A DNA stretch of 64,000 bases, from the NCBI GenBank assembly GCA_964647485.1, contig CAZYHV010000001.1:124001-188000 (forward strand), written 5' to 3'. A program made the position numbers and the translations under genes. Source of the DNA: FW021-bin31 sp964647485 (GTDB lineage: Bacteria; Bacteroidota; Bacteroidia; Chitinophagales; Chitinophagaceae). Shown here in pieces: positions 7,503 to 15,441 of this stretch (its first letter is position 1; each line of letters starts with the position of its first letter). Below the pieces are notes generated by a model. That model saw only the letters and a program-made list of their open reading frames with translations. It was not told where the DNA came from and did no database searches.

Positions 7503-10217
7503 TTAAAAATAATAATTTAACCGGATCATTCCCATACGACCTCTAATATTATACAGATCTTTCGTCAGCTGATAAGGAGCCAGCGCATAATGTACGTAGG
7601 TAGTTACGTTAAAGATATTATTGACGGAGAGACTCAGATCGATTCGTTTTGAAGTGCTGCTATACATTATTTTTGCATCCATAAAAAAGTATTGAGCTCC
7701 TTTCTGGTTTGATTCCTTACTGAAACTGTGCCGGGCCGTCGAGCTAATGTTTATACCTTTCACCGGTTTGATCTGCAGTGAAAGACGTTGATCCAATCTA
7801 AAAGCATGATGCGATAACAGACCAGCGGTTCCGTTCTCTTTTCTGTCCGTATGAGCCGTATTCCAAATCCCTGTGGGTTTATATACCAGAGTAATTGCCG
7901 CCCCTATTTTCTTCATCACTTTCCCCCTAAACGACAAAGAATTGCTATGGAAAGGGTGGACTTTATTATTGATCATTTCCATATACCGATATCTGCTCCA
8001 CCGGGCATTTAGGGAAACCGTGGACTTCAGGTTGAAAAGATATTTACTCACTCCCGCATGCAAAGAAAAGTGGCTTTGTTTATTAGGATAGGGCAGAAAG
8101 ATCGTCTTTTGAATGTCATTTATAAACTCGGTAGATCGCATGGCATCCGCCGCAGTTCGGTCATAGTTCACGCCGGTATTAAAAAACAACATATCAATCG
8201 ACTCTTGAAACTTGAAAGTAACGGCAAGGGAATGTGTCGATTTATGCTGCAAATTTGCATCGTTAGCCATAAAGGTTCTATAATTCTTCAGGATACCGCC
8301 TCTATATACACCAAAGATGTCACTAATATGATTGCTGAAGACATAGCTAAAATTTAAGAAATGCTCAGGATCAAACTCATAATCTACTTTGAGTGATGGA
8401 TTAAAAAAAAGGTAAATCTTTTTTTTATTCAAATTATATTCCCGTTGATAATAATGAATAGATTTGTAGGAAACGGGAAGGTTGAGTGTTGATTTCAGGC
8501 GTTCCCCTTTCTTTTGATATCTGGCCGTAAAATAGATATTGTGCTGCCGCCAGTGTAAATCATTCCCTGCATGTCCGGGATAAGACGTATCTGCTCCCTG
8601 TTCAATAAATTTTAAATCGGAATGAAGATCTTTGGATGTAATAGAGATACCGGCTGTATATTCCTGATTAATGACTGCTCCGGGTCTTTTATATCCCAGA
8701 TAAAAATTTGAAAATAAGGTAGGAGTCGTCAGGCCTTGTATCACTTTATCATAATTCCCTTCCGCATCCGGTATCTGGAGATGATACCCTTTTCCAATGT
8801 CCAGTGATTGCTCGTCTTCATCATAACGGATAAGCCACCTCAACTCTCCGATCCCTTTTCCCGGTAAAGCCGGCATCCAATCCAGATTATTGGAGAATTT
8901 CCTGATTTTTTTATTCACGTTTTGGCTGAAATGATTATCATTAAAATCCATGAAACTGGTATTATCATCGTCAGCTATCCCAACATTCAAATCATTATTG
9001 AAGAAGTACCGGTCTTTGTTTATCCTAACGTTCAGGGAAGTATTCCACAGAGTTTTGTGGTTCATAAGCGCCTGCTGCTCATTATAAGAGATGGTATCGT
9101 GATCCAGATAGTTGTCTGTCCTGCTCAAATAATCGAGACTGTTTCTATCTTTAAAGGCCTGTATATTCACTTTAAATTTGACCTCTTTCTTTGTTTTGTA
9201 TAAGTTATTAAAATTGATTATTCCCGAATGATTAAAATAATAATTGGGCAGCGGCAAATCCGGGGGGCCGATAGTCGCTAAGGATAAATCAAATCTCGAA
9301 GGATCATCGCCAATGGATGAAATCAAATTAGCCGTCCCTAATTGTTTGAAATTATTGGAGTAATCCACTCCACTGTTATTGAGTGCGATTTTATTAAGCG
9401 CCTTAACCTGATCATTCAACAGGATGCCGGTAACAGCGGCATCATATAGCTTGGGGAATCCTCCTCCTGCCATTGCATTCACTGAAAGTTTCAGGCTATG
9501 AGGGTCTCTGAGTTGTAGATTAAGCGCTGTTTTGTCGGAATGTATTTTATCCTTTAGCACTTTTACCGGCTGGAAATTCCTAATAATATCTATACTCTTG
9601 ATCATATCCTTTCGAATAGACCGGGTAGCTGCCCCATACCTCCCATTCATCAGATCATCTCCCTGAATGTATAAATTGAAGATCTTTTCCCCATTATAAT
9701 AGATGGTCCCGTCGACAGCGATTTCAATACCCGGCATGTGCTTCAAAACATCTCCTATACTTCTGTCCTCCGCTTCTGCAAACGCTTCAACATTGTACCT
9801 GATGGTGTCTCCCAATTGCTTAATAGGAGGGGGCGTACGGACAACTACTTCCTTCAGCCTGTTGGTATCTTTAGCAAGCAACAACTGGTAGGAGGACCGG
9901 TAGGGCATGATAGCTGCCTGCCGGCTGTGATAACCGACATAAGTCGCCCTGAGCCACAGAGACAAAGAGTCGGTTCCGGAAGGAAGCATTAAAGAAAAGT
10001 TTCCCCTATCATCCGTGAAGGTGTAATGAAGAATTGTTCCTTCCGTATTCACAATGGCAACCGAAGCTAACGACAAAGCCATCTGCGTAGCACTGTCCAT
10101 AACCTTTCCGTTGATTGGCCGTTGCTGTGCGTTGGCAGCATGGGCAAAGCAGATAAAACACAGCAAAACAACCGTAGTAAAATTCCGGTAGGGCATCCAC
10201 TCATTCTTTTTTTTCAA
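7503..10217 (-). CDS. Outer-membrane TonB-receptor-like barrel with N-terminal carboxypeptidase-regulatory domain
   Basis: This 904-residue protein is predicted to sit in the outer membrane. It starts with a signal peptide (cleavage near AANAQQ), then a carboxypeptidase-regulatory-like beta domain (about 35-125, INGKVMDSATQMALSLASVA), then a plug-like region (about 140-235, GDVLKHMPGIEIAVDGTIYY), and a long region of alternating strands that ends in RLNYYF, a terminal aromatic as required for barrel assembly. There is no STN domain and no SusD partner, so it is not a typical SusC. Its start overlaps the end of the GLPGLI gene by 17 bases, so the two are translationally coupled. Barrels of this type often stand beside GLPGLI genes in Bacteroidota; the substrate is unknown and peptide or metal transport or secretion are all possible. 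Confidence 0.85.
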   Translation of the reverse strand: MKKKNEWMPYRNFTTVVLLCFICFAHAANAQQRPINGKVMDSATQMALSLASVAIVNTEGTILHYTFTDDRGNFSLMLPSGTDSLSLWLRATYVGYHSRQAAIMPYRSSYQLLLAKDTNRLKEVVVRTPPPIKQLGDTIRYNVEAFAEAEDRSIGDVLKHMPGIEIAVDGTIYYNGEKIFNLYIQGDDLMNGRYGAATRSIRKDMIKSIDIIRNFQPVKVLKDKIHSDKTALNLQLRDPHSLKLSVNAMAGGGFPKLYDAAVTGILLNDQVKALNKIALNNSGVDYSNNFKQLGTANLISSIGDDPSRFDLSLATIGPPDLPLPNYYFNHSGIINFNNLYKTKKEVKFKVNIQAFKDRNSLDYLSRTDNYLDHDTISYNEQQALMNHKTLWNTSLNVRINKDRYFFNNDLNVGIADDDNTSFMDFNDNHFSQNVNKKIRKFSNNLDWMPALPGKGIGELRWLIRYDEDEQSLDIGKGYHLQIPDAEGNYDKVIQGLTTPTLFSNFYLGYKRPGAVINQEYTAGISITSKDLHSDLKFIEQGADTSYPGHAGNDLHWRQHNIYFTARYQKKGERLKSTLNLPVSYKSIHYYQREYNLNKKKIYLFFNPSLKVDYEFDPEHFLNFSYVFSNHISDIFGVYRGGILKNYRTFMANDANLQHKSTHSLAVTFKFQESIDMLFFNTGVNYDRTAADAMRSTEFINDIQKTIFLPYPNKQSHFSLHAGVSKYLFNLKSTVSLNARWSRYRYMEMINNKVHPFHSNSLSFRGKVMKKIGAAITLVYKPTGIWNTAHTDRKENGTAGLLSHHAFRLDQRLSLQIKPVKGINISSTARHSFSKESNQKGAQYFFMDAKIMYSSTSKRIDLSLSVNNIFNVTTYVHYALAPYQLTKDLYNIRGRMGMIRLNYYF

Positions 10218-11064
10218 TAGGATTATACTTTTTTATTTTTGCCGGCTTACCGCTTCCTGAGTCGTCAATATCCATAAAATAAATATGCGCATCAGGAAAT
10301 GCTGCCAACATCACAGCTTCGGGGTCTTCCTGAAAAGCTTTCTTTCCTCTTTTATAGCGCTTTAAATTGGTCTCAATGCTGGAGGAATTCGACATAATTG
10401 AGGCAACGGTTTGATGGGGATCCTCATTTCTGTTTATACTTTTAAAAGTAAAAATAACCTCATCGGAAGTGTCTCTGGCTTCCAAAATCAATCCCGGCAG
10501 ACCATTGAGCTTCCACGGACCATCCCTAAAAGGCAATTCGGGCGCAAACCAGGATATATACTTCCGGCCTGCATAATGGCCTGTCGCCTTCTGACAGGTA
10601 TAACCGCCAATCTTTTTTTTCTCCGGCTGCAGGGTCCAGTCTATTTTCGGCAGACTCGTCTCCACCCTGTATTTTTTGGGGCCAACGAAACCCGTAATTT
10701 GGAGTTTCTTTTCGCTAAAATTTTTCATAATCTCTTCCCGGTCCACCACGCCGGATTTGGTAACCCGCACTCCGGGACCTCCCACCACAGTAATCATAGG
10801 ACCCGGAGAAGTAGCAATCTTCTGCTGTTGTTTTTTAATCTCGCTCTTGCTGACATGTTCCCGCAGCTCTTTTTCCGTACAATAGCGGCTGGTCGTTTTT
10901 CCCACCGACAATACCATATTCATCACGTAGGGGTTGTCCTTTTGCGAAAGATCCCGGATATGGCTGAATTCATACACTACATTAACAGATACCCGCTCCT
11001 GGGCAGGAGCAACCTGTGCCACCATCAGGAGCAAAATAAATAAAATAAATTTTTGACCTTTCAT
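10201..11064 (-). CDS. GLPGLI family protein
   Basis: This 287-residue exported protein carries the family-defining motif in LNGLPGLILEARD near residue 190. The N-terminus MKGQKFILFILLLMVAQVAPA is a signal peptide with cleavage probably after APAQ. The two conserved stretches that usually flank the motif are present: a core with YTCQKATGHYAGR and YISWFAPELPFRDGPW, and the ending region around DEVIFTFKSINR. The molecular role of GLPGLI proteins is unknown; they are periplasmic or surface proteins common in Bacteroidota and are typically paired with a TonB-receptor-like barrel, as here. The gene overlaps the barrel gene by 17 bases and follows the thioredoxin-like lipoprotein gene with a 26-base gap, which supports one operon. 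Confidence 0.9.
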   Translation of the reverse strand: MKGQKFILFILLLMVAQVAPAQERVSVNVVYEFSHIRDLSQKDNPYVMNMVLSVGKTTSRYCTEKELREHVSKSEIKKQQQKIATSPGPMITVVGGPGVRVTKSGVVDREEIMKNFSEKKLQITGFVGPKKYRVETSLPKIDWTLQPEKKKIGGYTCQKATGHYAGRKYISWFAPELPFRDGPWKLNGLPGLILEARDTSDEVIFTFKSINRNEDPHQTVASIMSNSSSIETNLKRYKRGKKAFQEDPEAVMLAAFPDAHIYFMDIDDSGSGKPAKIKKYNPIEKKE

Positions 11065-11090
11065 CTTTGTAATAATTTTAGAATAAAAAA

Positions 11091-11645
11091 CTATTCGTCA
11101 TCACGTATAAGCTGAAAAAGCTTTTCCTTATCCGCTTTATCTTTGAGTGGGAAACCGGTAAATAATATGTGATTCTCCCTATCTGTCAGTGCGGTAAAAT
11201 CCCCACGTTTTGCCAGGGCTCTATTTCTAGTCCTAAAGGAATCATCCAAAATCAGCGGAATCTTTATCTTGGCTATTTTCTGATTTTCAAATATAAACTT
11301 TAACTGTTCAAAATGGTCTCTTGAATAGCAAATGGGAATGATCGCGACTTCTTTATTAAAAAGGGAATCCTGAAACTGGATTTGATCCCACTTTCCCAAT
11401 TTCAGTAAACAGGTAGCACAGGAAACATCGATGAGGGGATAAATAGTAAATTCCTTACGCCGATCACTCTTGAACCGAGCCCGTACATCTGTTATAAATG
11501 GGTTATAAACCACTATATTCTCAGGCATAATAATTTTTATATCTTCCCCTTTATCCAATTTATTATTGGTTCTATGATTATTATGATTAGAACAGGCACA
11601 CCAAAACAAAACACTTAAGAATAATGAATAGCTGATTAATTTCAT
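11091..11645 (-). CDS. Thioredoxin-like lipoprotein with CATC motif
   Basis: This 184-residue protein has a lipoprotein signal peptide (lipobox CAC near residue 18). The mature part reads like a short thioredoxin fold: a strand ending FTIYPLIDVSCATCLLKLGK, where CATC stands in the position of the CxxC active site, followed by VAIIPICYSRDHFEQLKFIF and a C-terminal block DRENHILFTGFPLKDKADKE. The placement after a beta strand agrees with a peroxiredoxin/TlpA-like fold, but the overall match to known families is weak and I infer the fold from pattern alone. It lies six bases after the propeller lipoprotein gene and just before the GLPGLI gene. A role in disulfide handling of the Cys-bearing partner proteins in the same cluster is plausible but untested. 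Confidence 0.6.
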   Translation of the reverse strand: MKLISYSLFLSVLFWCACSNHNNHRTNNKLDKGEDIKIIMPENIVVYNPFITDVRARFKSDRRKEFTIYPLIDVSCATCLLKLGKWDQIQFQDSLFNKEVAIIPICYSRDHFEQLKFIFENQKIAKIKIPLILDDSFRTRNRALAKRGDFTALTDRENHILFTGFPLKDKADKEKLFQLIRDDE

Positions 11646-11651
11646 GAATTA

Positions 11652-12713
11652 TTAATTATTTATTTTTGCCACGCTAATATATTTAGATCGGGGATTATAG
11701 GTATATATCAGAGAATCGTCCGCTGTAACGGTAAAGTCGAGTACCTTGTTTTTTAGTTCCAGCCGCTGAACCGGTTTCCCGTTCCAGTCATATACATAAA
11801 TATATTGACCATAGTACGGAAGATTCGTCTTGTCTTTATTCCCCGAATACAGCAGATAGATACAATGATTGGTCATTGCACCCCCGACAAAAGCATAGCG
11901 GGTTTCGGGGCCCCGGGTACTTATTTTTATGCCGTCATTCCCTGTAAACTCCTGCATGTCAGACTCAAATCCTTCAGGCCCCTGAACCATGGTTGACTTT
12001 CCGGAATGCAAATCGACGATTTCGATCCTATCCGCATACCGGCAAGCCAGCACGCATTTATCTTTGGTTGGTTTTACAAAAAGAAAACTTTCCTCGGCCA
12101 TCTTTTGTGCCCGGGTGTAGGGGGCAGAGGAACTGTCCGAATAGGGAATCAACTGCCTGATGGTTTTACCCGTGAGCAAATCAAGGATAGAGATCTTATA
12201 ATTGTCATGATCAGCATAATAATCTCCGCTGGCCAGAAGGGTCGTATCGTTTAGCAATTGCACCGAATAGTAAAATTTGGGAACAGACCGCTCCTTTAGC
12301 GGGTGATCCCGTTCCCACGCGCTATCCACGCCGGCGAAAATGATCTTTTCTTTGTTAATGTCATAGGCCCATACATATTGTTTTTCAATGCCGTAAGAGA
12401 GAAAACTCAATGCCCGTCCCGCTTTCCTTCCATACGCCAGACGTGGGGAGATAAAAGCCTTTTGCGACAGGTTGTATAAAGCAAAATGATGCTTTTGTCT
12501 CCCGGTAGAATTTACCAGGCATAAAATAGAATCCTGATAAAGCCCCATATCATTCGGATGCAACCCGCTGACCTTCAACAGGCGCTGCTCTTCTAATTTC
12601 CTGTTAACAGGGAAAGCATCAAAATCCTTTTGTACTTTTTTAGAAGTCTGACTAGAACAACTAGTAAAAAGAAGCAACATGATCTGGCATAAAAAGAGGC
12701 GGGTAAGTATCAT
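11652..12713 (-). CDS. BF3164-like lipoprotein, six-bladed beta-propeller (TolB-like)
   Basis: This 353-residue lipoprotein starts with MILTRLFLCQIMLLLFTSCS, whose lipobox ends at the cysteine of TSCS. The rest shows the repeated strand-turn pattern of a beta-propeller, with blade-like segments such as YVWAYDINKEKIIFAG, YKISILDLLTGKTIRQL, ADRIEIVDLHSGKS and YIYVYDWNGKPVQRLEL. It resembles the BF3164-type lipoproteins of Bacteroidota, which carry a TolB-like six-blade propeller. In other Bacteroidota such genes often lie next to genes for small exported peptides, and here the peptide gene at 12888 is directly upstream. Function is unknown; the fold suggests binding of a peptide or another envelope protein. 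The gap to the next gene is six bases, so it is clearly in the operon. Confidence 0.75.
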   Translation of the reverse strand: MILTRLFLCQIMLLLFTSCSSQTSKKVQKDFDAFPVNRKLEEQRLLKVSGLHPNDMGLYQDSILCLVNSTGRQKHHFALYNLSQKAFISPRLAYGRKAGRALSFLSYGIEKQYVWAYDINKEKIIFAGVDSAWERDHPLKERSVPKFYYSVQLLNDTTLLASGDYYADHDNYKISILDLLTGKTIRQLIPYSDSSSAPYTRAQKMAEESFLFVKPTKDKCVLACRYADRIEIVDLHSGKSTMVQGPEGFESDMQEFTGNDGIKISTRGPETRYAFVGGAMTNHCIYLLYSGNKDKTNLPYYGQYIYVYDWNGKPVQRLELKNKVLDFTVTADDSLIYTYNPRSKYISVAKINN

Positions 12714-12887
12714 CCTTAAAGGGATTTATTTTTAAAAATAAAATTCATTCGATTACTTGTTGATTCAAGAACCGATGCAGTTAAAAATTTCAAAATACCT
12801 ATAGTATAAAGAGATGACTATCATATGCAAGACTGCAAATCATTTGAGACTCTCCTATTTAATGTAAATTAATATGTACGCATTACC

Positions 12888-13118
12888 TTACTTTTCAGGC
12901 GGTGGAGGTGGTGGAGTGGGTTCGTCATAAAAACAATCCCCATCTCCTGGTCTACATTTAACCACTTTCAGGTTATGTGTACCATCAGAAGCATAACAAT
13001 AATCATGAGGGTTTCCTGTATGCTTACAATTCGCAGCGACTTCACGAGGATCTGATGTAAAACTGCCTAATGAAATTGAAACTACAAACAGAGAAATTAA
13101 TAGAAGTACTTTTTTCAT
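12888..13118 (-). CDS. Small secreted peptide with four cysteines and a proline-rich tail
   Basis: The product has 76 residues: a signal peptide (MKKVLLLISLFVVSISLGSF), then a mature part with four cysteines spaced CKHTGNPHDYC ... CRPGDGDC, and a tail ending TPPPPPPEK. An upstream in-frame start at 13199 would add 27 residues, but it would bury the signal peptide, so I choose ATG 13118. The architecture resembles the small peptides (NVEALA or DUF6520 type) that accompany BF3164-like propeller genes in Bacteroidota; the NVEALA motif itself is not present, though REVAANC sits in the equivalent place. Its distance of 174 bases from the propeller gene leaves room for its own terminator or processing. 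It is first in the cluster, so it may be the exported product the other proteins handle. This role is inferred. Confidence 0.65.
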   Translation of the reverse strand: MKKVLLLISLFVVSISLGSFTSDPREVAANCKHTGNPHDYCYASDGTHNLKVVKCRPGDGDCFYDEPTPPPPPPEK

Positions 13119-13342
13119 GACAATAAAAATTAAAGGGTTTACAATTTTGCTCGTCTTGAATATGTTCAATATATAGGGCAAACAGCAATTTTCCCGCATG
13201 GGTACGCCCCAATTCTAATCAATAGCGTATTCATAAAGGTACGTTAAAATTACTAAATAAAAAAACTTATTCAATTTATTGCTAATCTTCTATTTCCTTC
13301 CGTTGCTGCTTGGTTAAAAGGGATGAGATACTCTGCCTGCAG

Positions 13343-13388
13343 GTTCGCTTTGCTCTGAAAGACGATCGGTTGTAGTTTTTCAAGATGG
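13343..13388. repeat. Intergenic segment similar to 1949-1991
   Basis: The gap between the small-peptide gene and higA (13200-13454) has no intact gene. Positions 13343-13388 match the segment near 1949 over about 45 bases with a few substitutions. On the minus strand the surrounding 150 bases read through as a protein-like frame containing ILKNY and SFRAKRTC, so a decayed gene is likely. Its identity is unknown. Confidence 0.4.
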
Positions 13389-13454
13389 TTTCAAGGCGGC
13401 ATGGGGGCATTTGGTAGCAAAGTTGCCAATCAAGGTTGAAAAAGAGGTGAAGTT

Positions 13455-13817
13455 TCAGGTGTAATACGGCATCCGATATTGCATGCCGGGCTTACCTCGG
13501 CCTCTCCCTCCCAATTCTAACAAATATCGCCCCCTCCTTGTCTTGCGTTTCCTTATCATTTCCAGCTCAACTCTTTTAGCTCCTTTTTCTTCTTCTATAT
13601 CAAAGTCATCCTGAAGTCCCAACCAAAATTTAGCTGAAGTCCCCAAATATTTACTTAACTGAAACGCCGTATTTGCCGTAATCCTGAGATTCCCTTTTAT
13701 AATTTGAGAAATTCTGGTTTGGGGCACCTTCAATTCCTTCGAAAGTCGATATGTTGAAATTTTCAAATGCTTAAGAAATTCGGAGTATAATATTTCAACC
13801 GGATGTATATTTGCCAA
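13455..13817 (-). CDS. higA: HigA-type antitoxin, orphaned, with altered C-terminus
   Basis: The 120-residue product has the HigA fold: an N-terminal ANIHPVEILYSEFLKHLKIS, a helix-turn-helix at about 18-70 (YRLSKELKVPQTRISQIIKG), and the conserved ending block AKFWLGLQDDFDIEEE. Intact HigA proteins normally act as operator-binding repressors and neutralise the HigB RNase. Two things are odd. The start is TTG where relatives use ATG, because a TGA stop lies three codons upstream in the same frame. Beyond residue 90 the sequence becomes RKTRRGRYLLELGGRGRGK, which is basic and unlike the usual acidic end, suggesting a frameshift near the end. The toxin gene upstream is reduced to a fragment (13814-13855), so this antitoxin has no partner and may be non-functional or kept only as a repressor. 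Confidence 0.75.
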   Translation of the reverse strand: MANIHPVEILYSEFLKHLKISTYRLSKELKVPQTRISQIIKGNLRITANTAFQLSKYLGTSAKFWLGLQDDFDIEEEKGAKRVELEMIRKRKTRRGRYLLELGGRGRGKPGMQYRMPYYT

Positions 13818-13855
13818 TTTTTTTCAGTTTCTTTTGAACCAAATGACAGAACCAT
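13814..13855 (-). pseudogene. higB: higB toxin remnant (first 14 codons only)
   Basis: Reading down from an ATG at 13855 gives MVLSFGSKETEKNW, which is the typical HigB N-terminus (compare the family pattern SFGSKETEKIW). After the tryptophan the frame runs straight into the higA start region and ends at 13763 as unrelated residues. The roughly 80 codons that encode the RNase core of HigB are missing. The junction falls exactly at the TTG of higA, so one internal deletion removed most of the toxin and probably also the antitoxin's original ATG context. Confidence 0.7.
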
Positions 13856-13874
13856 ACGTTTTTCATCATTAATA

Positions 13875-14378
13875 CTATTTCTTTGTTATTCTTGTTTGAG
13901 CGGCATTCACTACATCTGTAGAATCAAGAGGAGAAAAAACTTTCTTCAATATGGTTTTTCCGGTCTCCTCCGGAAGTTTATATAATTCCGGATACTTATT
14001 TTGTAGATAGACAGTAACAGCAAACCTTAGCCGGGAAAGTGTATAATATTCTTCAGCATGTGTCATCCCGGCCTTTTTATACAGGTTAATTATCTCTTCC
14101 GAAGAGTTAAGTTCCGGTTCTTTATTTTTAACCAGGTTCATGTCTGTATTCGATAGATGGTATCTGTCAGAAAGGAGCCCCTGCTCCAGTTTATTTAAAT
14201 TTTTGTGTGCGTTGACGATGAGGGAGTCTTTGTTTAGTCTTTGAACAAAATCCTGTACCATTTGATCTTGTGAATAACTTTGCTGATGAGCATTCCCGCA
14301 TGCCTCAATCAATAAAGTGATTGAAAGCAGAAAGATTAAACTCAACACAAATTTCTGTCGATAAATAGAAAATTTCAT
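13875..14378 (-). CDS. Hypothetical lipoprotein
   Basis: This 167-residue protein has a signal peptide with a lipobox ending at the cysteine of LLIEACGN near residue 27. The mature part is mainly helical and charged, with segments such as QDQMVQDFVQRLNKDSLIVN and THAEEYYTLSRLRFAVTVYL. I do not recognise a family. It lies on the same strand as the neighbouring small membrane genes but with gaps of hundreds of bases, and its end is only 20 bases from the higB remnant. A perfect 8-bp inverted repeat (TTATTTCC ... GGAAATAA, 14422-14447) lies upstream of its start. Confidence 0.65.
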   Translation of the reverse strand: MKFSIYRQKFVLSLIFLLSITLLIEACGNAHQQSYSQDQMVQDFVQRLNKDSLIVNAHKNLNKLEQGLLSDRYHLSNTDMNLVKNKEPELNSSEEIINLYKKAGMTHAEEYYTLSRLRFAVTVYLQNKYPELYKLPEETGKTILKKVFSPLDSTDVVNAAQTRITKK

Positions 14379-14593
14379 TACTTAATTTTTTAATCATAAA
14401 CGAGTATAAGAAAAACAGAGATTATTTCCAAATATGAAAGGAAATAACCGGATATTTGAAAAAGACTCTTACTGAAGCCTTAAGGATAGTCCCATCCATT
14501 TTTTAATCCCTGAAACATTTCTTTTTTGGTTTTTATTGATGATCGATCTTTAAAGAAGGACAGTCGAATAACAGCATTCTCCTATTTAAATGA

Positions 14594-14776
14594 CTAATAA
14601 CGAAGACCACAATGCTTAACTACTGACAATAGTTTCTTTCTTACCCCACCCAAATACAACCCTGGAAAATACGGTAACCAAGATAAACAACAGGGCAATA
14701 AAAAGAGCAAACCTGTAACCAGGTTGGACTGGCCGGAACGGAGGACTTTAAAAGAATAGTGTTTTGCTTCCATCAT
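14594..14776 (-). pseudogene. Possible broken small membrane protein
   Basis: The gap 14379-14784 holds only this doubtful frame. Frame one gives 60 residues starting MMEAKHYSFKVLRSGQSN, with an odd Leu/Cys/Trp-rich middle. A neighbouring frame on the same strand reads more naturally: PGYRFALFIALLFILVTVFS followed by RVVFGWGKKE, a clean membrane helix with a basic end, but a stop codon separates it from any start. The start ATG lies eight bases after the preceding membrane-protein gene, as in an operon. A frameshifted small membrane protein is the simplest reading; chance is also possible. Confidence 0.3.
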
Positions 14777-14784
14777 ATACCTGT

Positions 14785-15261
14785 TTAGTTTGTTTTCTTC
14801 GTTACTCGATTTTCGGTCATCAGCTTATCCTTAAGTTCAGGGACAGACCGTATGAGCTCTTCCGATTTGGTTTGCCGCCTCCCCTGAATCCAATCGATAA
14901 TAGATAAGGGTTTCGCCAGGGAATAGATGGGCTTTGAATCAAACAGTTCTATTTTTATCATTCTATACGTCCATCTGAGACAAAAACCGGTCATAATCTC
15001 CATACTTTTTATTTCACTAAATGCTATGCTATTATTCCCATATCGGATTGCTTGGCCTTCCAATATCAGCCTTTGTGGATTTTTATAATTTATAAATAGA
15101 TATAGGGTATCAATGGACCACGATATAAGGGCTAGAATAATGGGAGCCTTCACAATAATTTCTGTATCTAAAGCGCATATCCATAATATCACTGCTGCCA
15201 AACAAGAAATCGGGATAAATAAATAAACCAACCTGTCCATATACGTTCCACTTAATCGCAT
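14785..15261 (-). CDS. Hypothetical membrane protein with PH-like soluble part
   Basis: The 158-residue product has two closely spaced membrane segments (about residues 10-29 and 37-55) followed by a cytoplasmic part that opens with a strand-rich block RLILEGQAIRYGNNSIAFSE and IKSMEIMTGF. Two helices followed by such a block is the pattern of bacterial PH-domain membrane proteins, but I see no decisive motif, so the function is unknown. The upstream gap contains a hairpin at 15306-15345, so it is probably not cotranscribed with the 15442 gene. The next frame downstream begins eight bases after the stop. Confidence 0.6.
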   Translation of the reverse strand: MRLSGTYMDRLVYLFIPISCLAAVILWICALDTEIIVKAPIILALISWSIDTLYLFINYKNPQRLILEGQAIRYGNNSIAFSEIKSMEIMTGFCLRWTYRMIKIELFDSKPIYSLAKPLSIIDWIQGRRQTKSEELIRSVPELKDKLMTENRVTKKTN

Positions 15262-15305
15262 GATTTAATCTTTTAATTTATTAGCGTTTTTTAACCTGGA
15301 GATTA

Positions 15306-15345
15306 CCGTCAGTTTTAATCTACCTGTAGGCAGACAGGCTGACGG
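15306..15345. terminator. Hairpin between two small membrane-protein genes
   Basis: CCGTCAG (15306-15312) pairs with CTGACGG (15339-15345), and inside it CCTG (15323-15326) pairs with CAGG (15335-15338). There is no strong T run directly after it on either strand, so termination is possible but not certain. A processing or attenuation structure is the alternative. Confidence 0.35.
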
Positions 15346-15441
15346 ACTAAAAACCCGTAAAACCATTTCGGCTTTTAGCCACATTTAAGGCATCTCTGCT
15401 GTACAACAGCGAATAGTCAATCAACATTTTTTTATAGCCTA

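Noticed and set aside
10411..11043. 210-codon plus-strand open frame opposite the GLPGLI gene
   Set aside because: It lies fully antisense to a recognised family gene, has no start signal and no protein-like pattern; it is an antisense shadow.
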